Counted from the stretch's first letter, positions 26,909-35,037 are shown. The stretch: 64,000 bases of DNA from Pseudomonas sp. SCA2728.1_7 (GCF_018138145.1 NZ_CP073104.1:5523001-5587000); one strand, 5' to 3'. Notes: generated by a model from the sequence alone, not told the origin. Translations and numbers: made by a program.

Positions 26909-28356
26909 TCAGTTTCCCGACCACACTCGACGGCCTCTACATCAACGGCCAATGGTCGGCCGGCCGCGAACACCTGCGGGTGATCAACCCGGCCACCGAA
27001 GCGCTGCTGACCACGGTCAATGGCGGTGACGAACACGCGGTCGATCAAGCCGTTGCGGCCGCTAGCGAAGCCTTCAAGAGCTGGTCGCAAACCAGCGGTG
27101 CCGAGCGCGGCGCAATCCTGCGCAACATCGCCAATGGCGTGCGTAACGGACGCGATCATTTGATGAGTCTGCAATCGAGCAACAACGGCAAACCGCAGTT
27201 CGAAGCGGCCATCGACGTCGACGATGTGATCGCCACGTTCGAGTATTACGCCGAACTCGCCGAAGGCCTCGACGCCCAACAGGACAGCAACGTGCCGCTG
27301 CCCAGCGATGATTTCAGCGCACGTCTGCGCCGCGAACCGTGCGGAGTGGTCGGGCTGATCGTGCCGTGGAATTTCCCCATGGTCACCACGGCGTGGAAGC
27401 TTGCACCGGCGTTGGCGGCGGGTTGCTGCGTGGTGCTCAAGCCGTCGGAAGTGACACCGCTGCCGGAGCTGGAGCTGGCGGCGATCATCGCGGAATCGGG
27501 TCTGCCAAACGGCGTGTTCAATCTTGTCTGCGGCACAGGACTGGCGGTCGGTGCGCCATTGTCGGCGGATCCGCGCATCGCCAAAATCTCCTTTACCGGC
27601 AGCAACGCAGTCGGCGTGCAAGTGATGCAGCGTGCGGCGGAAACGGTGAAGGGCGTCAGCCTGGAATTGGGCGGTAAATCTTCGCTGCTGGTGTTGGCGG
27701 ATGCAGATCTCGATCTGGCGGTTGAGCTGGCCTGTGGCGGCGCATTTTTCAACGCCGGGCAGATGTGTTCGGCGACCAGCCGTGTGCTGGTGGCTGATAA
27801 GCTGGAAGAGGAATTCCTCCGCCGTTTGCACAAGCGTGCACAAGCGATTCGGGTTGCCGATCCGTTTGACCCGGACGTGGAAATGGGCGCGCTGGTCAAT
27901 CAGGCGCAGTACCAGCGAGTGCTTGGGCACATCGACCGTGGGCTCAGCGCGGGTGCGCGATTGATCTGCGGCGGCAATCGCCCGACGGATCTGCCGCGCG
28001 GCTATTTCTTGCAGCCGACCGTGTTTACCGACGTGCCGCTGGACAGCGCGCTGTGGTGTGAAGAAATTTTCGGGCCGGTGTTGTGTGTGCGCAGTTTCGC
28101 CACTGAAGCACAGGCGATTGCCTTGGCCAATGACACGCCGTTTGGTTTGGTAGCCAGTGTGGTGACGAGCGATGCTGCTGCGGCGGACCGCGTGGCCAAT
28201 GCCTTGCAGGCGGGGATGGTATGGATCAATGCACCGCAAGTGATTTTCCCGCAGGCGGCGTGGGGCGGGTACAAGCAGAGCAGTATTGGCCGCGAGCTGG
28301 GGCCTTGGGGGTTGGCGGCGTTTCAGGAGATCAAGCATGTGATCCGGGCGGTGTAA
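26905..28356 (+). CDS. NAD(P)-dependent aldehyde dehydrogenase (KauB/betaine-aldehyde type)
   Basis: 483 residues; the start ATG overlaps the stop of the decarboxylase (ATGA). Standard ALDH landmarks: VPWNFPMVTTAWKLAPALAAG (cofactor loop), FTGSNAVG, catalytic Glu in LELGGKSSLLVL, catalytic Cys in FFNAGQMCSATSRVL, and EEIFGPVL near the C-terminus. Closest in flavour to betaine-aldehyde/gamma-guanidinobutyraldehyde dehydrogenases. With the preceding enzyme it would turn a 2-oxo acid into the carboxylic acid one carbon shorter, e.g. 4-guanidinobutyrate. Confidence 0.9.
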   Translation: MISFPTTLDGLYINGQWSAGREHLRVINPATEALLTTVNGGDEHAVDQAVAAASEAFKSWSQTSGAERGAILRNIANGVRNGRDHLMSLQSSNNGKPQFEAAIDVDDVIATFEYYAELAEGLDAQQDSNVPLPSDDFSARLRREPCGVVGLIVPWNFPMVTTAWKLAPALAAGCCVVLKPSEVTPLPELELAAIIAESGLPNGVFNLVCGTGLAVGAPLSADPRIAKISFTGSNAVGVQVMQRAAETVKGVSLELGGKSSLLVLADADLDLAVELACGGAFFNAGQMCSATSRVLVADKLEEEFLRRLHKRAQAIRVADPFDPDVEMGALVNQAQYQRVLGHIDRGLSAGARLICGGNRPTDLPRGYFLQPTVFTDVPLDSALWCEEIFGPVLCVRSFATEAQAIALANDTPFGLVASVVTSDAAAADRVANALQAGMVWINAPQVIFPQAAWGGYKQSSIGRELGPWGLAAFQEIKHVIRAV

Positions 28357-28998
28357 AAGCCGACCCTCACCCCAGCCCTCTCCCAGAGGGAGAGGGAGCC
28401 GACCGAAGTGTCTGGCGCTGTCCATCGACCTGAAAAATCCGGTCGATTATGGATTGGTCAAAGCACTTGGAAAGCCGACCCTCACCCCAGCCCTCTCCCG
28501 GAGGGAGAGGGAGCCGACCGAGGTGTCTGGCGCTGTCCATCGACCTGAAAAATCCAGTCGATTATGGATTGGTCAAAGCACTTGGAAAGCCGACCTTCAC
28601 CCCAGCCCTCTCCCGGAGGTAGAGGGAGCCGACCGAGGTGTCTGGCGCTGTCCATCGACCTGAAAAATCCAGTCGATTATGGATTCGTCAAAGCACTTGG
28701 AAAGCCGACCCTCACCCCAGCCCTCTTCCGGAGGTAGAGGGAGCCGACCGAGGTGTCTGGCGCTGTACATCGACCTGAAAAATCCGGTCGATTATGGATT
28801 GGTCAAAGCACTTGGAAAGCCGACCCTCACCCCAGCCCTCTCCCGGAGGTAGAGGGAGCCGACCGAGGTGTCTGGCGCTGTCCATCGATCTGAAAAATCG
28901 AGTTGATTATGGATTCAAAGCCAATCGTTCAAGTCGGTGAATCTCTTCAATATCCCCCAATCAGTCCCCTCTCCCTCTGGGAGAGGGTTAGGGTGAGG
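28357..28998. repeat. Five-copy 115-base extragenic tandem array
   Basis: Units start CGACC(C/T)TCACCCCAGCCC at 28361, 28476, 28591, 28706 and 28821, an exact 115-base spacing, with few substitutions. Each holds CCCTCTCCC/GGGAGAGGG-type palindromes, GTGTCTGGCGCTGTCCATCG and TCGATTATGGATT. The array closes with CCCTCTCCCTCTGGGAGAGGGTTAGGGTGAGGGG, the inverse of the unit start. No spacers, no reading frame of note. Confidence 0.9.
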
Positions 28999-29010
28999 GG
29001 CTTCTAGCGG

Positions 29011-29940
29011 TCACACCGAAAGCCGCAACCGCGCCAAATCCCGCAACGGCGGCGCACCAAACAAACGGCTGTACTCACGGCTGAACTGCGACGGACTCTC
29101 ATACCCCACCCGATACCCCGCCGCCGACGCTTCCAGCCCCTCCGCCAACATCAACCGCCGCGCTTCCTGCAAGCGCAACTGCTTCTGATATTGCAACGGA
29201 CTCATCGCCGTCATCGCCTTAAACCGGTGATGCAAGGTCGACACACTCAGATTCACTTCCTTGGCCAGATCATCAATGCGCAATGGCTGTTCAAAGTTGC
29301 CGTTCAACCATTTGATCGCCTGGCTGATGCGATGACTCTGACTGTTGGCAATCGCGATTTCATACAAGCGATGCCCCTGCGGACTGCGCAGCAGGCGATA
29401 AAGAATCTCCCGGCGAATCAGCGGCGCGAGCATGGCGATGTCTTTCGGCGCATCGAGCAGACGCGCCAGACGCAACACCGCATCGAGCATCGAACTGTCG
29501 ATCTTCTCGACATACAAACCACGCCCGGTTGGCCGGGTTGGTACACCCATGGGACCTGCGTCGGCGATCAGTGCGGTGATTTCGGTCGGGTCGATGTCCA
29601 GGCGCACGGCGAGGATCGGATCCTCCGGCGATACGTTGACCACGCGCCCGCTCAGCGGCATCGAAACCGACACCACCAGATAATTCAGCGGATCGTAATT
29701 GAAGTACTCGTCGGCCAGCCGCACCTCTTTGCGTCCCTGCGCCATGATGCACAGCGCCGGTTGCGCGAGCACCGGGGCGAAGTCGTGGGACTGGGTGTGG
29801 CGCGACATGAACAGCGAGCCGATGGCGGTCTCGTAGCTGCCATCGTCGGTGGTGTTGCGGCGAATGATCGCCGCCAGTTCCGCGCGCTGTTTTTCCATGT
29901 CAGCGCTGGGTTCGGCTTGAAAACGATTGAATGACGTCAT
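29011..29940 (-). CDS. AraC-family transcriptional regulator (AraC_N type)
   Basis: 309 residues from MTSFNRFQAEPSADMEKQRAELAAII at 29940. N-terminal AraC_N effector domain (about 30-185, SRHTQSHDFAPVLAQPALCIMAQGRKEV) and C-terminal DNA-binding domain (about 205-305) with LRIDDLAKEVNLSVSTLHHRFKAMTAMSPLQYQKQLRLQEARRLM and the second helix-turn-helix SAAGYRVGYESPSQFSREYSRLFG. Proteins of this subgroup often control neighbouring oxidoreductases; the facing monooxygenase-like gene at 30279 is the nearest candidate, but no target is shown. Confidence 0.9.
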   Translation of the reverse strand: MTSFNRFQAEPSADMEKQRAELAAIIRRNTTDDGSYETAIGSLFMSRHTQSHDFAPVLAQPALCIMAQGRKEVRLADEYFNYDPLNYLVVSVSMPLSGRVVNVSPEDPILAVRLDIDPTEITALIADAGPMGVPTRPTGRGLYVEKIDSSMLDAVLRLARLLDAPKDIAMLAPLIRREILYRLLRSPQGHRLYEIAIANSQSHRISQAIKWLNGNFEQPLRIDDLAKEVNLSVSTLHHRFKAMTAMSPLQYQKQLRLQEARRLMLAEGLEASAAGYRVGYESPSQFSREYSRLFGAPPLRDLARLRLSV

Positions 29941-30278
29941 GCACGGCATCCTCGGCAGGGGAGGTGGAATGGAGCAGAGCATATGTTTGTGCAAGCGTCA
30001 GCGGTAGACACATCCTGCGAAATGCTTGCCTGATTCTGCTTGGGCTTATGGGCATGCCCAGCCATAGCAGGACGCAGAGTGGCAAACTTGCTTGATACGC
30101 CGTATGACAACCGTGTGACGCCGTTTTACAGGTTGTTACAGGTTCTGCGTGCAGTCTCGCAGGATTGTGCAACGCGGCGGCAGGAATCGACTAACGGCGG
30201 CGGGCGTCAGGCCCTTAACCTTTGATCCTGTCGCAGCCCGTCCCCCGGCTGCCACGCGACTCCCTGGGAGGGTTGAAC
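29941..30278. other. Divergent intergenic region, AraC regulator / ABM gene
   Basis: 338 bases that should carry both promoters. TTGTTACAGGTTCTGCG near 30133 and scattered TTGCTTG repeats are visible, but I can assign no operator. No gene seen. Confidence 0.5.
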
Positions 30279-30632
30279 ATGTCCAAGCAGATTCCCGTCA
30301 GTCATATGGCCTTCGTTCGAGCGCGCGCCGGGCGTTCGGCGGAACTCGGTGTGCGCCTCAGTGCGTTGATCGATCCGTCCCGCGCCGCCCCCGGTTGCCT
30401 GAGCTTTGCCTTGCAGCATTCGCAGTGTGATCCCGAGTTGTGGCTGGTCTCCGGGTTCTGGAGCAGCCAGCAAATGATGACCAACTATTTCAACAGCCCG
30501 TCGATGGAAATCTTCGCCGAGCTGGTGCAGGAACTGGTGGTCAACAGCCTCGACTTCCACACCTTCAAGGACGTGTCGGCGGCACAAGCCCTCGGCCAAT
30601 GCCCGGCGCCGGTACACAAACTCGTCGGTTGA
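30279..30632 (+). CDS. Antibiotic biosynthesis monooxygenase (ABM) domain protein
   Basis: 117 residues from ATG 30279 (GGGAGG eleven bases upstream). Ferredoxin-like ABM fold: SHMAFVRARAGRSAELGVRLSALIDPSRAAPGCLSFALQHSQCDPELWLVSGFWSSQQMMTNYF, with the usual GC(L) turn and the W/Y pocket residues. Members are small cofactor-free oxygenases or quinol-handling proteins; the substrate cannot be predicted. It starts a short forward run with the 80-residue gene at 30677. Confidence 0.8.
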   Translation: MSKQIPVSHMAFVRARAGRSAELGVRLSALIDPSRAAPGCLSFALQHSQCDPELWLVSGFWSSQQMMTNYFNSPSMEIFAELVQELVVNSLDFHTFKDVSAAQALGQCPAPVHKLVG

Positions 30633-30676
30633 GGGTTTAATGTCCGGCTTAATTTGTCTGAGCCGGGATGTGTGAC

Positions 30677-30919
30677 ATGGCACGTAAAGAGTTCGAACAC
30701 TTCGAAGCAGTTTCCGCAGTCGTCCCCGTCGAGTTGGGCGGCAACAAGGGCTATCACGCGGCAATCGCGGTCAAGGCCCTAGTCGATGGCGGCGCACCAC
30801 GCTTTCACAAACTGCTGAATGACCAGATCTTCCCCGGCGCCATTGCCGCCGATGAAGCGGCGATCAATGAGCTGGATAACCTCAAGGGCGTCACTGACGA
30901 CGCCGAATTGATCTGGTAA
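30677..30919 (+). CDS. Conserved small protein of unknown function, 80 residues
   Basis: From ATG 30677 (ATG 30668 is also in frame). Mixed alpha/beta composition, no signal or helix long enough for a membrane: MARKEFEHFEAVSAVVPVELGG... It ends five bases before the end of the convergent flavin reductase gene. I do not recognise a domain; acidic C-terminus (DDAELIW). Confidence 0.65.
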   Translation: MARKEFEHFEAVSAVVPVELGGNKGYHAAIAVKALVDGGAPRFHKLLNDQIFPGAIAADEAAINELDNLKGVTDDAELIW

Positions 30920-30923
30920 CGCG

Positions 30924-31553
30924 TTACTTGTTGGCACCCGGACGCCACATCTTGAACAGGGCCTCAGGCCCCAGCTGGAAATAATCCGCCGGCCCGCCGC
31001 CGCGCAGAATCGGTTCTGCCGCGGCGGTGTCGTAGATGCCGTCCTTCAACAGCCACTTGGCAATGTGAACGGCGACCACTTCGCCGAGGACCAGCCAGCT
31101 CGGCACCGTCTCGCCATCGGCACGCTGCAACTGAATGATCTGCGTGACCTTGCATTCGAAGGACACCGGACTTTCGGCGACCCGTGGCACCGAAATCACT
31201 TTTGACGCGACCGTCGTCAATCCCGCCAATTCGAATTCATTGACCTCAGGCGCGACCATCGCGCAGCTCTGGTTCATCTGTTCGGCCAGCGGGCGGGTGG
31301 CGAGGTTCCAGACGAATTCGCCGGTCTGCTCGATATTGTTCAGGCTGTCTTTGCGCCCGACACTGGAAAAACCAATGATCGGCGGAATGTAGTTGAAGGC
31401 GTTGAAGAAACTGTACGGCGCCAGGTTCAAGCGGCCGTCGGCATCCTGCGAAGAAATCCAACCGATCGGGCGCGGACCGACGATGGCGTTGAACGGATCG
31501 TGGGGCAGACCGTGGCCGTTGGCGGGTTCGTAGAAGTGGATGTCATCGGGCAT
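30924..31553 (-). CDS. Flavin reductase family protein (FMN-binding split barrel)
   Basis: 209 residues from MPDDIHFYEPANGHGLPHDPFNAIVGPRPIGWIS at 31553. The GPRPIGWISSxD and LAPYSFFNAFNYIPPIIGFSS segments are the flavin-binding signature of the split-barrel flavin reductases that supply FMNH2/FADH2 to monooxygenases or act alone on FMN. Partner oxygenase not evident; the ABM protein on the other side of 30677 is a possible but unsupported one. Confidence 0.87.
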   Translation of the reverse strand: MPDDIHFYEPANGHGLPHDPFNAIVGPRPIGWISSQDADGRLNLAPYSFFNAFNYIPPIIGFSSVGRKDSLNNIEQTGEFVWNLATRPLAEQMNQSCAMVAPEVNEFELAGLTTVASKVISVPRVAESPVSFECKVTQIIQLQRADGETVPSWLVLGEVVAVHIAKWLLKDGIYDTAAAEPILRGGGPADYFQLGPEALFKMWRPGANK

Positions 31554-31638
31554 GGTGGGTGAATTCCTGAGGCTGAGTTTCGGATGCAGCCATAGTGCAA
31601 GGACGCCCCGCATATTTCCAGCCAGACGCAAAACCCCG

Positions 31639-31727
31639 TGTAGGAGTGAGCCTGCTCGCGATAGCGGTGTGTCAGTTGATAGATGTTTGACTGACCCACC
31701 GCTATCGCGAGCAGGCTCACTCCTACA
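31639..31727. repeat. REP inverted pair (GTAGGAGTGAGCC class)
   Basis: Facing arms TGTAGGAGTGAGCCTGCTCG and complement, between the flavin reductase and the repeat-protein gene. Confidence 0.9.
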
Positions 31728-31763
31728 AGGGATTTGTGTGGAGTTCAGAGATTGTCATGCCCC

Positions 31764-31793
31764 AGAAAAGACTAAGCCCGGCCAAGGCCGGGC
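31764..31793 (-). terminator. Terminator after the AADGFDKT-repeat gene
   Basis: AGCCCGGCC-TT-GGCCGGGCT stem followed on the minus strand by TAGTCTTTT, 20 bases beyond the stop codon. Confidence 0.85.
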
Positions 31794-31813
31794 TGTGGGA
31801 CGACTGCTGATAC

Positions 31814-32089
31814 TTAGCTGATGGCAGCGGCAGTACCGGTTTTGTCGAAGCCGTCAGCAGCGACCGTTTTACCCAGGTTGGTCTTGTCGAAACCATCGGC
31901 AGCCACAGCTTTACCAATGTTGGTTTTATCAAAACCGTCAGCAGCATAGGTGCCCGAGTGGCTGGTTTCGATCGCGGCGCTGGCGCCGTTGATGAAATCG
32001 GCGGATTTGGTTTTGTCCGAGCCGTCGGCAGCGAAGGTGTTGGCGGCCAGTACGGAGAGGGTGAGGGCGAGGATCAGTTTGGTTTTCAT
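31814..32089 (-). CDS. Small exported protein of AADGFDKT repeats
   Basis: 91 residues. Signal peptide MKTKLILALTLSVLAANTFA (cleavage at residue 20), then four copies of AADG(S/F)DKT at residues 20-27, 49-56, 63-70 and 77-84; the last three are spaced exactly 14 residues apart with the longer unit AADGFDKTN(I/L)GK(A/T)V. The underlying DNA is also a 42-base tandem repeat, so copy number may vary. Strong terminator after it and GGAGTAACCGAC before the ATG. Similar short proteins in fluorescent pseudomonads have carried the label 'phage infection protein' as I recall, without known mechanism. Role unknown. Confidence 0.8.
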   Translation of the reverse strand: MKTKLILALTLSVLAANTFAADGSDKTKSADFINGASAAIETSHSGTYAADGFDKTNIGKAVAADGFDKTNLGKTVAADGFDKTGTAAAIS

Positions 32090-32431
32090 GTCGGTTACTC
32101 CAGATTCGTTGGCGGGTGTGTCTTGCTTGGGTTTAATGCTACGCCAACTAAATTGATTAAAAAGCGCAAATTAATGCTAAAAACAATCGATTAACTAGAT
32201 ATTAAGGGCGGCGCAGAATTTTCGCTTTCGTCGTCGGTGCGAGCGTCGCGCAGGTCATCGATCAGGTGATTGCACAATGAACGGGCAGCATTAATTAGCG
32301 ATTAATCGCTGTTTTTGCGCGTGTGACAGTTTTTTCATACTTTGCCGACCGCATTTTCACTGCCGCAACGCCAGTCTGCCCACGGCCAGAAAACCAAGAA
32401 CCGGCCGTCACACACTGGAGCGTTGCTTGCG
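32090..32431. other. AT-rich intergenic region with a 14-base palindrome
   Basis: 342 bases, clearly more A+T than its surroundings near 32140-32200 and 32290-32345. A perfect palindrome AGCGATTAATCGCT lies at 32297-32310, preceded by TTAATT. It must hold divergent promoters for the repeat protein and the DUF347 gene. No further gene seen. Confidence 0.55.
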
Positions 32432-33190
32432 ATGAATAAACTTCCTCAAATCACCCTGGCCTTCTGGGTCATGAAAATCTGCGCGACGACCCTGGGGGAA
32501 ACCGCGGGCGATTTGCTGTCGATGACCCTTAACGTCGGTTACGCCATGAGCTCGCTGATTCTGATCAGCGTGTTTGTCCTGACGCTGATCACGCAGTTGA
32601 TGGCCAAGACGTACAAACCATTGCTGTACTGGCTGGTGATCCTGTCGACCAGTACCGCCGGCACGACCATGTCGGACTTCATGGATCGCACCCTCGGACT
32701 GGGTTACGCCACCGGCTCGATGATCCTTATCGCGATCCTGCTGGCGATCTTTGCCGCGTGGCGTCTGAGCGGTGACTCGCTCAACGTCAGCAAGGTGCAG
32801 ACCTTCCGCGGCGAGATGTTCTACTGGATGGCGATTCTGTTTTCCAACACCCTCGGCACCGCGCTGGGCGACTACCTTGCCGACGATTCAGGGCTGGGTT
32901 TTGCCGGTGGCGCGCTGCTGATCGGCTCGACCATCGCGGCGGTCGTGCTGCTGAAGTACTTCACGAAGATTTCCACGGTGGTGTTGTTCTGGGTGGCGTT
33001 CGTGCTGACCCGGCCGTTTGGCGCGACGTTGGGCGACTTGATGACCAAGCCCCATGAGAAGGGTGGGCTGGACTTCGGCACCATCGGTTCTTCTGCGGTG
33101 CTGGCGGGGATTCTGCTGGTGATGATTGTCGGGGCTTCGTATGCGCAGAAGCGGTATGGCAGACAGGGGGCGGCTGCCGAAATGTCCTGA
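32432..33190 (+). CDS. DUF347/COG4705 repeat membrane protein
   Basis: 252 residues, about eight hydrophobic helices arranged as four repeats, each containing a T(L/A)G(E/T)xxGD-type motif: TTLGETAGDLL, TTMSDFMDR, NTLGTALGDYLADDSGLGFAGG and RPFGATLGDLMTKPHEKGGLDFG. This is the DUF347 repeat of inner-membrane proteins of unknown transport function. Start ATG 32432 with the first helix at residue about 6; the longer frame adds 30 non-membrane residues. Possibly metal-ion related because of the conserved Asp/Glu in membrane, which is only inference. Confidence 0.85.
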   Translation: MNKLPQITLAFWVMKICATTLGETAGDLLSMTLNVGYAMSSLILISVFVLTLITQLMAKTYKPLLYWLVILSTSTAGTTMSDFMDRTLGLGYATGSMILIAILLAIFAAWRLSGDSLNVSKVQTFRGEMFYWMAILFSNTLGTALGDYLADDSGLGFAGGALLIGSTIAAVVLLKYFTKISTVVLFWVAFVLTRPFGATLGDLMTKPHEKGGLDFGTIGSSAVLAGILLVMIVGASYAQKRYGRQGAAAEMS

Positions 33191-33214
33191 TTGATCCGAA
33201 GTCGAGTTGAGGCA

Positions 33215-33289
33215 TTCGCGAGCAGGCTCGCTCCCACAGGGGATTTATGTCGATCACAGAACCAATGTGGGAGCGAGCCTGCTCGCGAA
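33215..33289. repeat. REP inverted pair, opposite (tail-to-tail) arrangement
   Basis: Arms TTCGCGAGCAGGCTCGCTCC and complement TGTGGGAGCGAGCCTGCTCG; the two REPs point the other way from most pairs in the window. Confidence 0.85.
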
Positions 33290-33297
33290 GAGTCCAT

Positions 33298-33322
33298 CAC
33301 AGCCACCATTGCAGTGGCTGTG
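33298..33322 (-). terminator. Hairpin after kgtP
   Basis: CACAGCCAC/GTGGCTGTG stem with a seven-base loop, ten bases beyond the kgtP stop. No T-run follows, so it may be a stability hairpin rather than a terminator. Confidence 0.45.
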
Positions 33323-33331
33323 AAATCCCGA

Positions 33332-34651
33332 TCAGTCGGTGACGATACGAGAATGCTTCTGGGTGTCCTTCATGGTGATGTACACCAGCAATGACACCGC
33401 GATGCACGCCGTCACATACCAGTAGTAGCCGGTTTCCATGCCGATGCTCTTGAACCACAGCGCGATGTATTCAGCGGTGCCACCGAAGATCGACACGGTC
33501 AGTGCGTACGGCAGCCCAACGCCCAGCGCGCGGATTTCAGTCGGGAACAACTCGGCTTTCACCACCGCGTTGATCGAGGTGTAGCCGCTGACGATGATCA
33601 GCGCCGCCATGATCAGGAAGAACGCACCCCACCAGGTCTGAATGGTGTGCAGGGTCATCAGGATCGGCACGGTGAAGATCGTCCCCAGCACGCCGAAGGC
33701 GATCAGGATCGGACGACGGCCGATCTTGTCCGACAGGCCGCCGATGATCGGCTGCAGGCACATGAACAGGAACAGTGTGGCGGCAGAAATGGTGGTCGAG
33801 TCGGAGATGCTCATGCCGACGGTGTTCACCAGGTATTTCTGCATGTAGGTGGTGTAGGTGTAGAACGCCAGGGTGCCGCCCATGGTCAGGCCGACCACGG
33901 TCAACAGCTCTTTGGGGTGGCGCATCAAGGTGCGCATGGCGCTTTCCTTGGACTTTTCTTTCTTGGTGAACGACTCGGTTTCTTCCATGCCGCGACGCAG
34001 GTACAGCGCCACGACTGCACACAGCGCGCCGATGGCGAACGGAATACGCCAGCCCCACGCGTACAGCTGTTCAGTGGTCAGCACGTTCTGCAGCACGATC
34101 AGCACGCCCAGCGCGATGAGCTGGCCGGAGATCAGGGTCACGTACTGGAAGCTGGAGAAGAAGCCGCGACGTTCCTTGGTCGCCATCTCCGACAGATAGG
34201 TCGCCGAGGTGCCGTATTCGCCACCGACCGACAGGCCTTGCAGCAGTCGCGCGAACACCAGCAGGATCGGCGCGCCGATGCCGATGGTTTCGTAGTTCGG
34301 GCTGAGGGCGATCAGCAGCGAGCCGAAGCACATCAGGTAGACCGAGGCCATCAGGGCTTTTTTACGGCCGACCTTGTCGGCATACATGCCCATCAGCCAG
34401 CCACCGATCGGACGCATCAGAAAGCCCACGGCGAAAATCGCGGCGGTGTTCATCAGTTGGGCGGTGGTGGAACCGGCAGGGAAGAAGGTTTTCGCGAAGT
34501 ACAGGGAGAAGGCGGCATACACATACCAGTCGTACCATTCGACCATGTTGCCGACGGAACCGCTGAAGATCGATTTGATCCGGCTGGCGGTGGTTCTTTC
34601 TTTGGCGGGCACGGCAGCCGACCCAAGTGGCAGGGCGTTGGAGTTATCCAT
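33332..34651 (-). CDS. kgtP: MFS alpha-ketoglutarate/dicarboxylate permease (KgtP-like, MHS family)
   Basis: 439 residues, 12 predicted helices, of the metabolite:H+ symporter family. Signature segments: NMVEWYDWYVYAAFSLYFAKTFFP, motif A GMYADKVGRKKALM, RLLQGLSVGGEYGTSATYLSE and, in the second half, GLSDKIGRRPIL. KgtP takes up 2-oxoglutarate; related members carry other C4-C5 acids. A sigma54 promoter lies 64 bases upstream and the neighbouring response regulator is a sigma54 activator, as in the MifSR-controlled 2-oxoglutarate uptake of P. aeruginosa. So substrate-induced expression is likely. Confidence 0.88.
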   Translation of the reverse strand: MDNSNALPLGSAAVPAKERTTASRIKSIFSGSVGNMVEWYDWYVYAAFSLYFAKTFFPAGSTTAQLMNTAAIFAVGFLMRPIGGWLMGMYADKVGRKKALMASVYLMCFGSLLIALSPNYETIGIGAPILLVFARLLQGLSVGGEYGTSATYLSEMATKERRGFFSSFQYVTLISGQLIALGVLIVLQNVLTTEQLYAWGWRIPFAIGALCAVVALYLRRGMEETESFTKKEKSKESAMRTLMRHPKELLTVVGLTMGGTLAFYTYTTYMQKYLVNTVGMSISDSTTISAATLFLFMCLQPIIGGLSDKIGRRPILIAFGVLGTIFTVPILMTLHTIQTWWGAFFLIMAALIIVSGYTSINAVVKAELFPTEIRALGVGLPYALTVSIFGGTAEYIALWFKSIGMETGYYWYVTACIAVSLLVYITMKDTQKHSRIVTD

Positions 34652-34714
34652 TGAAGGATCCTTCGTTTAATTGTTTTTGTGGAGCGCGTTGGAACGCAGC
34701 CTGCGAGGGCTATA

Positions 34715-34729
34715 GCAGGAGGTGTGCCA
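34715..34729 (-). promoter_or_regulatory. Sigma54 (RpoN) promoter of kgtP
   Basis: On the minus strand TGGCAC-ACCTC-CTGC, with ten bases between the -24 GG and the -12 GC, matching the TGGCAC-N5-TTGC consensus at nine of ten fixed positions. It ends 64 bases before the kgtP ATG. Confidence 0.8.
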
Positions 34730-34803
34730 ACGGGGGGAGCGCCGGTTTAGAGGGGGTGGCGGGATTGGGTGAGCGGGATATCGCCGAAGAATCTGGGTTG
34801 ATG

Positions 34804-34817
34804 AGCGGATTTCCGCT
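34804..34817 (-). promoter_or_regulatory. Candidate enhancer dyad upstream of kgtP sigma54 promoter
   Basis: Perfect 14-base dyad AGCGGA-TT-TCCGCT, 75 bases upstream of the -24 element, a usual distance for binding of a DctD/NtrC-family activator. A partly similar AGCGGGATATCGCC lies nearer at 34773-34786. Function inferred from position. Confidence 0.45.
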
Positions 34818-34840
34818 TATTGGGGCGAAGATCAAAAGCC

Positions 34841-35003
34841 CCTCACCCTAACCCTCTCCCGGGGGGAGAGGGGACTGACTGCAGGTGTTTATTCAAGATT
34901 CACCGACCTGCAATTTCGGCGTCGAACTCAGGTTTGAAAAGCATGAAGATCGGCTCCCTTCCCCCTCGCCCCCCTGGGGGAGAGGGCTGGGGTGAGGGGG
35001 AAA
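34841..35003. repeat. Extragenic repeat element, single copy
   Basis: Bounded by CCCTCACCCTAACCCTCTCCC and GGGAGAGGGCTGGGGTGAGGG. The inside contains AACTCAGGTTTGAAAAGCAT and GAAGATCGGCTCCC, the reverse complement of the 46-base unit that is amplified at 50223-50730. It lies between kgtP and the response-regulator gene. Confidence 0.8.
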
Positions 35004-35037
35004 AGATCTCAGCTACACAGAAAATCCCAAGCCCGAC

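Noticed and set aside
26848..28425. Reverse open frame of 525 codons
   Set aside because: Antisense shadow of the aldehyde dehydrogenase gene, whose catalytic motifs are all in the forward frame.
28357..28998. CRISPR-like array
   Set aside because: The 115-base units are contiguous with no unique spacers, far longer than CRISPR repeats, and no cas gene is present.
29941..30278. Small forward gene at 30040-30225
   Set aside because: No ribosome site, composition unlike coding DNA, and it overlaps the divergent promoter region.
32297..32310. AGCGATTAATCGCT palindrome as a terminator
   Set aside because: It has no loop and lies about 207 bases upstream of the repeat-protein ATG, not behind a gene; kept only as a note in the intergenic entry.
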